This document shows, one piece after another, positions 9,118 through 17,284 of a stretch of 64,000 nt of DNA. Positions within the stretch are counted from its first letter, which is position 1. Every line of letters starts with the position of its first letter. Below the pieces are notes generated by a model. It was not told the DNA's origin and made no database searches. It saw only the letters and a list, made by a program, of their open reading frames with translations. The stretch spans positions 2,728,001 to 2,792,000 of the forward strand of contig NZ_CP013234.1 in the NCBI RefSeq assembly GCF_001584185.1. The letters run 5' to 3'. This DNA comes from Collimonas pratensis. Lineage in GTDB: Bacteria > Pseudomonadota > Gammaproteobacteria > Burkholderiales > Burkholderiaceae_D. The position numbers and the translations under genes were made by a program.

Positions 9118-9835
9118 TGAATCGGAGGCCGCCGCTAGGCGTGGTAACGATGACCCTGCCTGGCAAGTGGGGAGTCCGGCTTGAGCGGCCTTCACGATAA
9201 GTATCTGTCATGACCGGCATCGGCAGCGGGCTGGCCGCATGCGCTTGCTGTTCATCGGCATAGTGCTGCCTGCGTAACGATTCGCCTAGCGCGGAGGCGG
9301 GTAAATGACGGCTTGTGAATGGAGGCAGGGTATGCCGGCCGTGCAAATTGTCCAGATGTTCGGCGCGATCTGGCCGCGCTGCCGGCGTCATGCCATGCCG
9401 GGAAAAGTCGCAAAAGCCTATGTCTTTGCGCATGGAGGAATACGGCGCCCGCAACGATTCGCCGGGCCCGCCACGGAATTTCAAACCATCCGGCGTCACG
9501 CCGATCCGGAAGCCGACGCTATTCTCGCCATAGCTTGGCATGCTGCGGCAGTCATCGCTCTCGTCCCGCAGAAAAATCCCGGTTTTGGCCGCCGGCGCAG
9601 CTTTTCTGATTCGCGACGATAATAGTCTCTCGCGATCAGCTGGCGGCAAGGCGTCGAAAGCGCGTCTGGCCTTGGTGCGGTTCAGGCTATCAAAAGCATT
9701 CCTGGCTTTGAGGCGGTTTTCTGAGGCAGAAAATTCGGGGTCGAGGTCGACAGCCGAGGTGGGTGCAGGTGCGGTAAGCAGGCCGGCAACAATCATGGAG
9801 CTTGTACGAAACAGGCGGGGCAAGCGCTTTCTCAT
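9110..9835 (-). CDS. Secreted basic protein of unknown function
   Basis: 241 residues. A clear signal peptide (RKRLPRLFRTSSMIVAGLLT, cleavage after TSA) precedes a basic, proline-rich, low-hydrophobicity body with no domain I recognise. Near residue 42 there is an internal repeat, KARNAFDSLNRT then KARRAFDALPPA. Two cysteines are close together (DDCRSMPSYG and IGFCDFSRHG). GC-rich codon usage resembles the neighbours and no long competing ORF explains the region better, but with no known homologue I treat it as a probable rather than certain gene. It could be a periplasmic structural or stress protein; no function is claimed. Confidence 0.6.
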   Translation of the reverse strand: MRKRLPRLFRTSSMIVAGLLTAPAPTSAVDLDPEFSASENRLKARNAFDSLNRTKARRAFDALPPADRERLLSSRIRKAAPAAKTGIFLRDESDDCRSMPSYGENSVGFRIGVTPDGLKFRGGPGESLRAPYSSMRKDIGFCDFSRHGMTPAARPDRAEHLDNLHGRHTLPPFTSRHLPASALGESLRRQHYADEQQAHAASPLPMPVMTDTYREGRSSRTPHLPGRVIVTTPSGGLRFKP

Positions 9836-10037
9836 AAGATTTCCTTAAAGCAGTGAGATGTAGGCTGGCGACACGGCTGGCAAAACGGGGCTGGAGCGAT
9901 CGTTGCGGCTGAACATCTGTCGAGACGTGCGGCGTATATCGATGCGAAGGATATCCGCAGTGCGGATAAAATTTACAAGCTGATTTACGGGTAAACCAGC
10001 GAGACTGAACTCTCGCTATCATTATATTACAGACAAG

Positions 10038-10051
10038 AATTGTTATCAATT
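10038..10051. promoter_or_regulatory. Palindrome at the start of the ModA-like gene
   Basis: AATTG-TTAT-CAATT is a perfect 5-bp-arm inverted repeat directly before the GTG at 10052, and an alternative TTG start (10040) lies inside it. The AT-rich stretch before it (TTATATTACAGACAAG) stands out from the GC-rich surroundings and probably holds the promoter. It could be a repressor site. It does not match a Fur box well. Confidence 0.35.
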
Positions 10052-10837
10052 GTGAAAAGTGAACTCGGCGGAATAAAAAACTGGATTGCTTCCGGCGTGA
10101 CTGCAGCGGCGTTTGCGCTGTCGCTGCCGGCGGCGGCCTCCGACTTGACCGTGCTCACCTCCGGCGCATACAAACAAGTCGTAGCCGCCATGGCGCCGCA
10201 GTTCGAAGCCAGCAGCGGCAACAAGATCATCTTGCAAAACGATACCGCCGGCGGTATCGCCCGTCGCATTGAAGGCGGTGCTGCGTTTGACGTAGTGATC
10301 ATGACGCCGGATCTGATCGCACAACAGGTCGCCGCACAAAAAGTGAGCGCCGCCAGCGTAGTGAACCTGGCGCGAGTGGGCATTGGGGCGATGGTCCTGG
10401 CAGGCGCGCCGCTGCCGGACATCAGTACCGTGGCGCGTTTCAAGCAGGCTGTGCTCAACGCCAGGTCGATTGCCTATATCGATCCCGCTGCGGGCGGCTC
10501 CAGCGGCATCTACATGGCGCAGCTGTTCCGGCAATGGGGAATTGCGGATGACATCGCGCCCAAGACGGTGAAAGTGCAGGGTGGTTACGTGGCCGATCAT
10601 CTGTTGAACAATGAGGCGACGCTTGGCTTCCAGCAGATCAGTGAAATCCTGGCGGTCAAAGGCGTGACGCTGATAGGACCTTTGCCGGCCGAGATCCAGA
10701 ATTTCACCACCTACACCGCAGCCATCAGCGCCGCCAGCAAGCAAGCGGTAGCGGCGCAGGCCTTGCTGCGTTTGCTGGCAAGCCCTGAAACGGCACGCGT
10801 GCTGCAGGAAAAAGGAATGGAAGCGATCAAGCCTTAG
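10052..10837 (+). CDS. ModA-like periplasmic substrate-binding protein
   Basis: About 261 residues. A signal peptide (IKNWIASGVTAAAFALSLPA, cleavage before SDLTV) is followed by an SBP_bac_11/ModA fold: LTVLTSGAYKQVVAAM, NDTAGGIARRIEGGAAFDVV, PAAGGSSGIYMAQLFRQWGI and LGFQQISEILAVKGV. Relatives bind molybdate or other oxyanions or small acids. No permease or ATPase gene is adjacent, so import through this protein is unproven, and it may be a sensor or a distant paralogue. I prefer the GTG at 10052; a TTG at 10040 would add four residues. Neither has a good ribosome site. The next gene, 36 bases on, is probably co-transcribed. Confidence 0.82.
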   Translation: MKSELGGIKNWIASGVTAAAFALSLPAAASDLTVLTSGAYKQVVAAMAPQFEASSGNKIILQNDTAGGIARRIEGGAAFDVVIMTPDLIAQQVAAQKVSAASVVNLARVGIGAMVLAGAPLPDISTVARFKQAVLNARSIAYIDPAAGGSSGIYMAQLFRQWGIADDIAPKTVKVQGGYVADHLLNNEATLGFQQISEILAVKGVTLIGPLPAEIQNFTTYTAAISAASKQAVAAQALLRLLASPETARVLQEKGMEAIKP

Positions 10838-10873
10838 AGCAAATCGATTGTGCTAAACCACAAGGAGAATGTC

Positions 10874-11302
10874 GTGCAAGGAAAATGCAAATCATTATTG
10901 ATGTGCGCCGCATTGCTGGCGTCTGTGGCTTTCCATGGCAGCAGCGCCATGGCGCAGTCGGTGGCGGCTCCCGCTGCCGGCAATGCGGTGGCGACGCCGG
11001 ACAATGCGCTGTTGCTGACCGTGTTCTTGAAGCACGACCAGTCGCGCCCGCTGGGCGAGCTGAACGCCCAGCTTGCCAAGCAAGGTTTTTACAAGGCATT
11101 TCCGCCGGCCGGCGTCGAGGTAGTCAGCTGGTATGTCACGATGGGAATCGGCCAGATCATCACGCTACGCTTGCCGGCCTCACGCCTGCGCGAGGTCAAC
11201 CGCGTGCTCGAAGATACCGCCTGGGGCAGCTACCGGACGGAGTTCTATCCCTCCTATGACTATAAGGCGGTAGCGCTGGCTGAGCACGACAAGGCGCAGT
11301 AA
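10874..11302 (+). CDS. Small secreted protein of unknown function
   Basis: 142 residues from a GTG start preceded by AAGGAG at 10862-10867 with a 6-base spacer, which decides the start. A signal peptide (KSLLMCAALLASVAFHG, cleavage after AMA) leads to a compact domain: LLLTVFLKHDQSRPLGELN, GFYKAFPPAGVEVVSWYV, GIGQIITLRLPASRLREVNR and AWGSYRTEFYPSYDY. The pattern of alternating strands and helices suggests a ferredoxin-like or ACT-like small fold, but that is inference only. Position 36 bases after the ModA-like gene suggests an operon, possibly as a periplasmic accessory. Confidence 0.75.
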   Translation: MQGKCKSLLMCAALLASVAFHGSSAMAQSVAAPAAGNAVATPDNALLLTVFLKHDQSRPLGELNAQLAKQGFYKAFPPAGVEVVSWYVTMGIGQIITLRLPASRLREVNRVLEDTAWGSYRTEFYPSYDYKAVALAEHDKAQ

Positions 11303-11362
11303 GCGTGCTCATTTTTTTGAATAGCGAATTCCGATAAAAGGTATGCCGGCATTGTGGAGCAC

Positions 11363-12049
11363 ATGAAACATCCGTTTGAAACGCTGACCTTGAAAACAGC
11401 ACGCATTCCCGCAGGAACCATCGCCATGCGGGACGACAGGACTGGCCGCCGATGGCTGGTCAAACTGCCGTCCTTTGCGATCGGCTGCTATCCCGTCACC
11501 CAGGCGCAATATGGCGAGATCTGCGGACAGTGGCCGTCGTCGCATGCCGCTGCCCAATGTCCGGTAGAGAATGTCTCCTGGATTGATGCTGTCCGTTTCT
11601 GCAATTTGCTGTCCCGGGCGGAGGGCCTTGCCGACGGCTACCAGATCCATGACGACGAAACGGCCGCCTCGCTGATTCCCGGAAGCTGGGGCTATCGCCT
11701 GCCCAGCGAAGCTGAATGGGAGTATGCCTGCCGCGCCGGCAGCAATGGCCCGAGATATGGCGAACTCGAGGATATTGCCTGGTATCGGGACAACTCCCGC
11801 GGCAGCACTCAGGATGTCGGGCAAAAGCAGCCTAACGCATGGGGGCTTTACGATACCTTGGGTAATGTCTGGGAGTGGTGCTCGGACTTGTACGACCCTG
11901 AAGTGTATGGTGCCTATCGCGTGTTTCGTGGCGGCGGCTGGTCCGATCTGGAAAGAGGCTGCCTGGCCAGCAATCGCCGGCGCAGCCATCCGACCTTTGC
12001 CATCGACGACCTCGGCTTCCGGATTGCCAGGTCGCTTGAGCAGGGTTAG
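11363..12049 (+). CDS. Formylglycine-generating-enzyme-fold (SUMF1) protein
   Basis: About 228 residues with the FGE-sulfatase domain: FAIGCYPVTQAQYGEIC, PVENVSWIDAVRFCNLLS, WGYRLPSEAEWEYACRAG, GLYDTLGNVWEWCSDLY and FRGGGWSDLERGCLASNRR. True formylglycine-generating enzymes use two cysteines in the RGGSW...C....C region. Here only the second position (ERGC) has a cysteine, so sulfatase maturation is unlikely and another role of the fold is more probable. There is no signal peptide. The start is either the ATG at 11363 or the GTG at 11354 (two residues further out, with GAGC nearby). The substrate is unknown. Confidence 0.85.
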   Translation: MKHPFETLTLKTARIPAGTIAMRDDRTGRRWLVKLPSFAIGCYPVTQAQYGEICGQWPSSHAAAQCPVENVSWIDAVRFCNLLSRAEGLADGYQIHDDETAASLIPGSWGYRLPSEAEWEYACRAGSNGPRYGELEDIAWYRDNSRGSTQDVGQKQPNAWGLYDTLGNVWEWCSDLYDPEVYGAYRVFRGGGWSDLERGCLASNRRRSHPTFAIDDLGFRIARSLEQG

Positions 12050-12165
12050 CGGGGGATTGAGGTATCGGGGTATTGGTGCTTGCGGCTGGCCCGCGCGCCA
12101 GTGAATTCCAGCGATGACGCCCCCATGATTCCTGATGGAGTGCGGAAAATCGCTTGATTTATTCA

Positions 12166-12189
12166 ATATTTCAACTATCATTGAAATAT
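12166..12189. promoter_or_regulatory. ArsR operator overlapping the arsR start codon
   Basis: A perfect inverted repeat with 9-base arms, ATATTTCAA and TTGAAATAT, separated by CTATCA, covers 12166-12189 and includes the first two bases of the arsR ATG. This is the size and AT-rich character of ArsR/SmtB operators. Repressor bound here would block the ars promoter, and As(III) binding would release it. Confidence 0.7.
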
Positions 12190-12529
12190 GAAAACAAAAT
12201 CAGTCGTTACCGCGCTGGCAGCGCTTGCCCAGGATTCCCGCCTGGCGATCTTCCGCGCACTGGTGCAAGCCGGCCCCGAAGGACTACCTGCTGGAAAAAT
12301 CGGGGAGATTACCGATATCTCTCCGTCTTCCGTATCGTTTCACATGAAGGAGTTGTCGCACGCAGACATGGTGACGTCCCGCAATGAAGGGCGATTCGTT
12401 ATTTATTCTGCCAATTTCACCACCATGAACGCCTTGCTGGCGTTCCTCACTGAAAATTGCTGCGGCGGTAATCCTTGCCTGCCGCTCTGTACCCCTGGCT
12501 GCGCTCCTGCTGAAAGCGCTTCATCATGA
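12188..12529 (+). CDS. arsR: ArsR-family arsenic-responsive repressor
   Basis: 113 residues with an ArsR winged helix (LAQDSRLAIFRALVQAGPEG, DISPSSVSFHMKELSHADMV). The classical metal site in helix 4 (CxC) is missing. Instead the C-terminus carries Cys91-Cys92 and Cys97, with further cysteines at 101 and 105. This resembles the Acidithiobacillus ferrooxidans ArsR type, which binds As(III) through a vicinal C-terminal cysteine pair plus a third cysteine. No Shine-Dalgarno precedes the ATG, and the start codon is part of the operator, so the mRNA may be leaderless or nearly so. It is the first gene of the ars operon and overlaps the next by ATGA. Confidence 0.93.
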   Translation: MKTKSVVTALAALAQDSRLAIFRALVQAGPEGLPAGKIGEITDISPSSVSFHMKELSHADMVTSRNEGRFVIYSANFTTMNALLAFLTENCCGGNPCLPLCTPGCAPAESASS

Positions 12530-13587
12530 AAAGTCTGCAGGTCGCCGGGCGCTGCCCGGGTGTATCCATGAATTTGTTCGAGCGTTACCTGACTGTCTGG
12601 GTCGCCTTGTGCATCGTCGCCGGCATCTTGCTTGGGCAGCTGTTTCCCACCGGCGTGCAGGCAATCGGCGCGCTGGAAATCGCGAGGGTCAACTTGCCGG
12701 TCGGCTTGCTGATCTGGGTAATGATCATCCCGATGCTGCTCAAGATCGATTTTTCAGCGTGGAATCAGGTCAGGGGGCATGTCCGCGGCATCGGCGTGAC
12801 GCTGTTCATCAACTGGGCGGTCAAGCCGTTCTCGATGGCTTTGCTCGCCTGGGTATTCATCCGCCACTGGTTTGCGTCGTATCTGCCGGCCGAGCAGCTC
12901 GATTCCTACGTCGCCGGCCTGATCCTGCTGGCCGCCGCGCCATGCACGGCGATGGTGTTCGTGTGGAGCCGCCTGACGGGCGGCGATCCGTACTTCACGC
13001 TGTCGCAAGTCGCCATGAACGATTTGATCATGGTATTCGCGTTTGCGCCGCTGGTCGCTCTCCTGTTGGGCGTATCCAGCATCGCGGTGCCGTGGGCGAC
13101 ACTCCTGACTTCGGTGTTTTTGTATATCGTGGTTCCGGTAATCATCGCTCAAGTCTGGCGCAAGTCGCTGCTGCGGCGTGGTCAAGCCAGCTTCGATAAA
13201 CTGATGGAACGTATCCAGCCCTGGTCCATTTCGGCGCTGCTGCTGACACTGGTGCTGTTATTTGCCTTCCAGGGCAATGCCATCATCGAACAGCCGCTAG
13301 TTATCGGCTTGCTGGCCATTCCCATCCTGATACAGGTGTTTTTCAATTCCGCGCTGGCCTACTGGCTCAACAAGATTGTCGGTGAAAAGCATGCCATTGC
13401 TTGCCCCTCGGCGCTGATCGGGGCCTCCAATTTCTTTGAGCTGGCGGTGGCCACGGCGATCAGCTTGTTCGGCTTTAAATCCGGCGCTGCGCTTGCCACC
13501 GTGGTCGGGGTCCTGATCGAGGTGCCGGTCATGCTGCTGATCGTCGGCATCGTCAACCGTACCCAGGGCTGGTACGAAGGGCGCTGA
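12526..13587 (+). CDS. acr3: Arsenite efflux permease, Acr3 family
   Basis: 353 residues with about ten membrane spans: MNLFERYLTVWVALCIVAG, GLLIWVMIIPMLLKIDF, LILLAAAPCTAMVFVWSRL (containing the essential Acr3 cysteine), TLSQVAMNDLIMVFAF and SALIGASNFFELAVATAIS. Acr3 exports arsenite across the inner membrane using the proton gradient. The annotated start overlaps arsR by 4 bases (translational coupling); an internal ATG at 12568 (MNLFERYL) matches the usual family N-terminus and is a real alternative. It is followed by arsC 64 bases later. Confidence 0.95.
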   Translation: MKSLQVAGRCPGVSMNLFERYLTVWVALCIVAGILLGQLFPTGVQAIGALEIARVNLPVGLLIWVMIIPMLLKIDFSAWNQVRGHVRGIGVTLFINWAVKPFSMALLAWVFIRHWFASYLPAEQLDSYVAGLILLAAAPCTAMVFVWSRLTGGDPYFTLSQVAMNDLIMVFAFAPLVALLLGVSSIAVPWATLLTSVFLYIVVPVIIAQVWRKSLLRRGQASFDKLMERIQPWSISALLLTLVLLFAFQGNAIIEQPLVIGLLAIPILIQVFFNSALAYWLNKIVGEKHAIACPSALIGASNFFELAVATAISLFGFKSGAALATVVGVLIEVPVMLLIVGIVNRTQGWYEGR

Positions 13588-13651
13588 AGAAAAGGCACTG
13601 AACCAAGGACGCAAGACCTGTCACATCGCAAAATCCAGAGAGAGTAGAGCC

Positions 13652-14074
13652 ATGAACATCACGATTTACCATAATCCAGATTGCGGCACCTCCCGCAATA
13701 CGCTGGCGCTGATACGCAACAGCGGCGTCGAGCCGGAAGTTATCGAATACCTGAAACAGCCGCCGTCGCTAGCCACCCTGACCACGCTGATTACCGATGC
13801 AGGGCTCTCGGTGCGCGCTGCGATCCGACAAAAAGGCAGCCCCTACGCGGAACTGGGCCTGGATGTGCCGGACCTGAGCGATGCGCAATTGCTGGACGCC
13901 ATGCTGGCCCATCCGATCCTGATCAACCGGCCGTTTGTCGTCACGCCACTCGGCACGCGGCTGTGCCGTCCGTCCGAGCTGGTGCTGGATATCCTGCCGT
14001 TGCCGCAACAGGCCGCGTTTGTAAAAGAAGATGGCGAAGCCGTGATCAATGCGGAGGGACAGCGTGTCAAATAG
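13652..14074 (+). CDS. arsC: Arsenate reductase, glutaredoxin-dependent
   Basis: 140 residues, as expected for the E. coli plasmid-type ArsC. The catalytic cysteine is Cys11 in [16 protein letters not shown], and the conserved downstream elements [29 protein letters not shown] and [17 protein letters not shown] contain the arginines that hold arsenate. It reduces As(V) to As(III) with glutathione and glutaredoxin, feeding the Acr3 pump. AGAGAGTAGAGCC precedes the ATG. The 3' end overlaps arsH by 11 bases. Confidence 0.95.
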   Translation: MNITIYHNPDCGTSRNTLALIRNSGVEPEVIEYLKQPPSLATLTTLITDAGLSVRAAIRQKGSPYAELGLDVPDLSDAQLLDAMLAHPILINRPFVVTPLGTRLCRPSELVLDILPLPQQAAFVKEDGEAVINAEGQRVK

Positions 14075-14786
14075 CCTGCCCGATTTACCGAACATCGACG
14101 CCGGACACTTCCGCGTGCCGGCCGCCGCTGATTTTTCCGCTACGCCGCGCTCTACGCATGCACCACGCTTCCTGCTGCTATATGGCTCTTTGCGTGAGAA
14201 ATCCTATAGCCGTCTATTGACGATGGAAGCGGCGCGTCTGCTGCAAGCCATGGGCGGGGAAACCAGGATCTTCGATCCGCGCGGCCTGCCGCTGCCGGAC
14301 GGCGAACCGGAAAGCCATCACAAGGTGCTGGAACTGAGAGAGCTGGCGCAATGGGCAGAAGGCATGGTCTGGACCTCGCCCGAGCGCCATGGCGCGATGA
14401 GCGGCATCATGAAGGCGCAGATCGACTGGATTCCTTTGTCTATCGGTGCGCTGCGGCCGACGCAAGGGAAAACCCTGGCAGTGATGGAGGTGTCCGGCGG
14501 CTCGCAGTCGTTCAATGCGGTCAATCAGATGCGCATCCTGGGCCGCTGGATGCGCATGATCACCATCCCCAATCAGTCCTCGGTGGCCAAGGCGTTCCTG
14601 GAGTTTGACGACGACGGCCGCATGAAACCATCGTCTTACTATGAACGCGTGGTCGATGTGATGGAAGAACTGTTCAAGTTCACCTTGCTTACCCGCGACG
14701 TTTCTTCGTTCCTGGTGGATCGTTACAGCGAACGCAGGGAATCCGCCGCCGAGTTAAGCAAGCGGGTAGCGCAAAGATCGATTTAA
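14064..14786 (+). CDS. arsH: ArsH, NADPH-dependent FMN reductase / organoarsenical oxidase
   Basis: 240 residues. The flavodoxin-like FMN-binding loop is [19 protein letters not shown], followed by [20 protein letters not shown] and [19 protein letters not shown], all typical of ArsH. ArsH oxidises trivalent organoarsenicals and reduces quinones or metals with NADPH. The GTG at 14064 is chosen because GGAGG at 14053-14057 sits 6 bases before it; an ATG at 14049 lies upstream of that Shine-Dalgarno. It overlaps arsC, so it is the coupled last gene of arsR-acr3-arsC-arsH. Confidence 0.94.
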   Translation: MSNSLPDLPNIDAGHFRVPAAADFSATPRSTHAPRFLLLYGSLREKSYSRLLTMEAARLLQAMGGETRIFDPRGLPLPDGEPESHHKVLELRELAQWAEGMVWTSPERHGAMSGIMKAQIDWIPLSIGALRPTQGKTLAVMEVSGGSQSFNAVNQMRILGRWMRMITIPNQSSVAKAFLEFDDDGRMKPSSYYERVVDVMEELFKFTLLTRDVSSFLVDRYSERRESAAELSKRVAQRSI

Positions 14787-14840
14787 GCAGAAGCGCGGCG
14801 CTGCTGGCCTGGGCTGGCATCGAAGTTTGAGGGCGATGCT

Positions 14841-16484
14841 TCAGATGACAAAGAATCCATGGCTACCGTCGGCCGCCAGTTGCGCCACCAGGCCGTATTC
14901 CCAATCCAGATAGGCCTGCATCGCGGCAACCGGATTGTCGGTGCCTTCGTACGGCCGCCGGTAGCGGTCGATGCGCGGCGAGGCCAGGGTGGTTTCGCCG
15001 GACTCCAGCGGCAAGCCGGCCGCAATCCATGCTGCAGTGCCGCCTTCCAGCACGAACACCGGCTTGTCGGTCAGCTGTTGCGCATCGCCGGCGGCGTAAG
15101 CTGCCAGCAGGCTGCTGCCGCAGGTCAGCACGTAACGTTCGACTGGTTCCGCCGGTTCCGCCGCTGCATTCTGTTGCAGCACGGCCGCCAGCTGCGAGCG
15201 CAAGGCAAAGCGGGCGCCGGGAATGTGCTGCTTGACGTAGTTGGCGCTGCTGGTGAAATCGAGCAGGACGGTGGCGGCCGGCGCCTCCTGCAGCCAGCGC
15301 GCCAGCTGCTGTGCAGTGACGGTCTCATGCGGCGCGACCGGCGGCAACTGTTGGGCCGGGTTGCCGCTGGTGCTGAAATGCTGCGGCTGCAGGCCGTCCA
15401 GCACATGGACTTCCCAACCCATCTGCGCCAGCCACGAGGCCGTCATGTTGGCGCGCACACCATCGTCGTCAGCCAGCACGATGCGGGCCCCGCGCACCGG
15501 CGCCACATGGTCGGTTTCCTGCACCAGCTGGCCGCCCGGGGCCGAACTGAAGCCGGGCAGGTGGCCGCGGCTGTATTCTTCCGGAGTGCGGACATCAAGG
15601 TGGTATGTGGTGCGGCTGCGTTCCTGTTGCCAGCGTTCCAGCGTGGCCAGGTCGGCGCGGCCGACGCCGGCACGGTCCGCGACCTGCCGCCCGGCGCTGG
15701 CGGCCTGCGCATGAGCTACGCCGCCAGGCTGGTCCAGCGGGCGTTCGCTGAATCGTTGCGTCTTGCCATGTTCCAGCTGCTGGCCGGCCAGGGTCCAGCC
15801 TATGGTGCCGTTGCGCAGGGCGCCGACCGGATTCGGAATGCCGGCGTTGATCAGCGACTGGCTGCCGATGATGCTGCGGGTGCGCCCGGCGCAATTGACG
15901 ATGACCCGGGTTTCCGGGCGCGGCGCCAGCGCCCGCACGCGTAGCACCAGTTCGGCGCCGGGCACGCTGACGCTACCGGGGATGCTCATGGTGTGGTACT
16001 CGTCGAAACGGCGCGCATCGAGCACCACCACGTCGGCGTCGGCATCCAGCAAGGCCTTGACTTCAGGGGCCGACAGCGACGGCGTGTGGCGTTGCGATTC
16101 CACCAGTTCGCCGAAAGCCTTGCTGGGAGCGTTGACGTCGCGGAAGATTTCGCCGCCGGCGTCGCGCCAGCCCTGCAGGCCGCCGGCCAGCAGATGCACC
16201 GCGCTGTAGCCGAGCTGGCGCAAGCGTTGCGCCGCGGCCAGGGCCAGTCCTTCGCCGTCGTCGTACACCACGATGCGGGTGTCGCGGCGCGGGATGCGGC
16301 TATAGGCTTCCAGCTCTATGCGTCCCAGCGGCAGATTGGCGGCGAACAGCGGATGGGCTTCGGCAAAAGGCGCTTCTTCGCGCACATCCAGCAGGGCCAG
16401 CTCCCGGCGCTGCAGCAGCGCGGCGTGGATTTCTTCGAACGAGAGCGTGGCAAAGGCGGTGTCGGCGTTGTGTGTAGCGGTCAT
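14841..16484 (-). CDS. Four-domain rhodanese-like sulfurtransferase
   Basis: 547 residues made of four tandem rhodanese domains. Domain 1 (about 10-120, LALLDVREEAPFAEAH) has Asp-Asp in place of the active cysteine (VVYDDGEG). Domain 2 (about 135-245, VVVLDARRFDEYHTMSIPG) has a candidate catalytic Cys near 197 in VIVNCAGRTRS. Domain 3 (about 275-380, HLDVRTPEEYSRGHLPG) is again cysteine-free (VLADDDGVR). Domain 4 (about 405-510) has Cys near 453 in YVLTCGSSLLA. Two active and two inactive modules alternate. The start overlaps the upstream dioxygenase stop by 4 bases, indicating coupled translation and a shared sulfur-oxidation role: probably handling sulfane sulfur released from the sulfinate product. 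Confidence 0.92.
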   Translation of the reverse strand: MTATHNADTAFATLSFEEIHAALLQRRELALLDVREEAPFAEAHPLFAANLPLGRIELEAYSRIPRRDTRIVVYDDGEGLALAAAQRLRQLGYSAVHLLAGGLQGWRDAGGEIFRDVNAPSKAFGELVESQRHTPSLSAPEVKALLDADADVVVLDARRFDEYHTMSIPGSVSVPGAELVLRVRALAPRPETRVIVNCAGRTRSIIGSQSLINAGIPNPVGALRNGTIGWTLAGQQLEHGKTQRFSERPLDQPGGVAHAQAASAGRQVADRAGVGRADLATLERWQQERSRTTYHLDVRTPEEYSRGHLPGFSSAPGGQLVQETDHVAPVRGARIVLADDDGVRANMTASWLAQMGWEVHVLDGLQPQHFSTSGNPAQQLPPVAPHETVTAQQLARWLQEAPAATVLLDFTSSANYVKQHIPGARFALRSQLAAVLQQNAAAEPAEPVERYVLTCGSSLLAAYAAGDAQQLTDKPVFVLEGGTAAWIAAGLPLESGETTLASPRIDRYRRPYEGTDNPVAAMQAYLDWEYGLVAQLAADGSHGFFVI

Positions 16485-17089
16485 GGTTGTTTCAATTCCT
16501 TGGAGCGGTCCCAGATGTTCGGCAAATGGGTGTTGGAGTAGCCGGAGATGAGGGTTTTGCGGCTGCCATCTTCGGCAAATACCGAGCGTTGCACGGCACC
16601 GATATTGGCGCCATAGACATGGATGCTGACCGAGACGCTGTCGGCCAAGGTGTTGTGCACCTTGTGGATGTCGCCCAGGCCGGGCGACAGCAGCTCCACC
16701 GCGCCCGGCGTCAGCTTGACCGCCGCGCCGCTGGCCTGCAAACGGCCATCTTGCGTGTAGCGGTAGGCTTGCGAGGTTTCGGCGCCGCGCAGCATGCCGA
16801 TCAAGCCCCATACCGTATGGTCGTGGATAGGCGTTGCCTGTCCCGGTCCCCAGACAAAACTGACAATAGAGAAACGTTCGGCGGAATCGGCATGCAGCAG
16901 GTATTGCTGGTAGCGTTCAGGCTGCGGCTGGGCGTAGGCATCCGGCAGCCAGTCGTCTACGGCGATCAGTTGGCGCAGCAAGGCGCCGCCGTCGCGCAGG
17001 ATCTGCACCTCTGGCGGCTTGCTGTCGAGCAGCGCCGCGAATGCCGTGACAAAATGGCGCAGCCGGCCGGGATTGGGGGCGTGAGACAT
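16481..17089 (-). CDS. Thiol dioxygenase (cysteine / 3-mercaptopropionate dioxygenase family)
   Basis: 202 residues with the cupin fold of the CDO family. Iron ligands are His89 and His91 in ATPIHDHTVWG and His142 in GDIHKVHNT. The substrate-carboxylate position falls in ERYQQYLLHAD, where glutamine occupies the site held by arginine in true cysteine dioxygenases. From family knowledge, Gln-type enzymes prefer 3-mercaptopropionate, giving 3-sulfinopropionate. The start ATG at 17087-17089 follows GGAGAA. It is transcribed with the rhodanese gene in a two-gene operon and divergently from the DyP peroxidase. Confidence 0.9.
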   Translation of the reverse strand: MSHAPNPGRLRHFVTAFAALLDSKPPEVQILRDGGALLRQLIAVDDWLPDAYAQPQPERYQQYLLHADSAERFSIVSFVWGPGQATPIHDHTVWGLIGMLRGAETSQAYRYTQDGRLQASGAAVKLTPGAVELLSPGLGDIHKVHNTLADSVSVSIHVYGANIGAVQRSVFAEDGSRKTLISGYSNTHLPNIWDRSKELKQP

Positions 17090-17284
17090 GTTCTCCTTTC
17101 TTGTTCCGATGCGCAGATCTGTTGTGCCAAGACATACAGCTTAATCGCGGGCAAAGCCAGATTGAACGAATTATTTACTATTTTCATATCCGCGTCTTCC
17201 GGGGTAAAGTAGGTCCCAAGCTGGAGCCGGCCCGACGATCTGGTTGAAGAGCTCCATGGAAAACAGAGATAGGATCACATAAAT

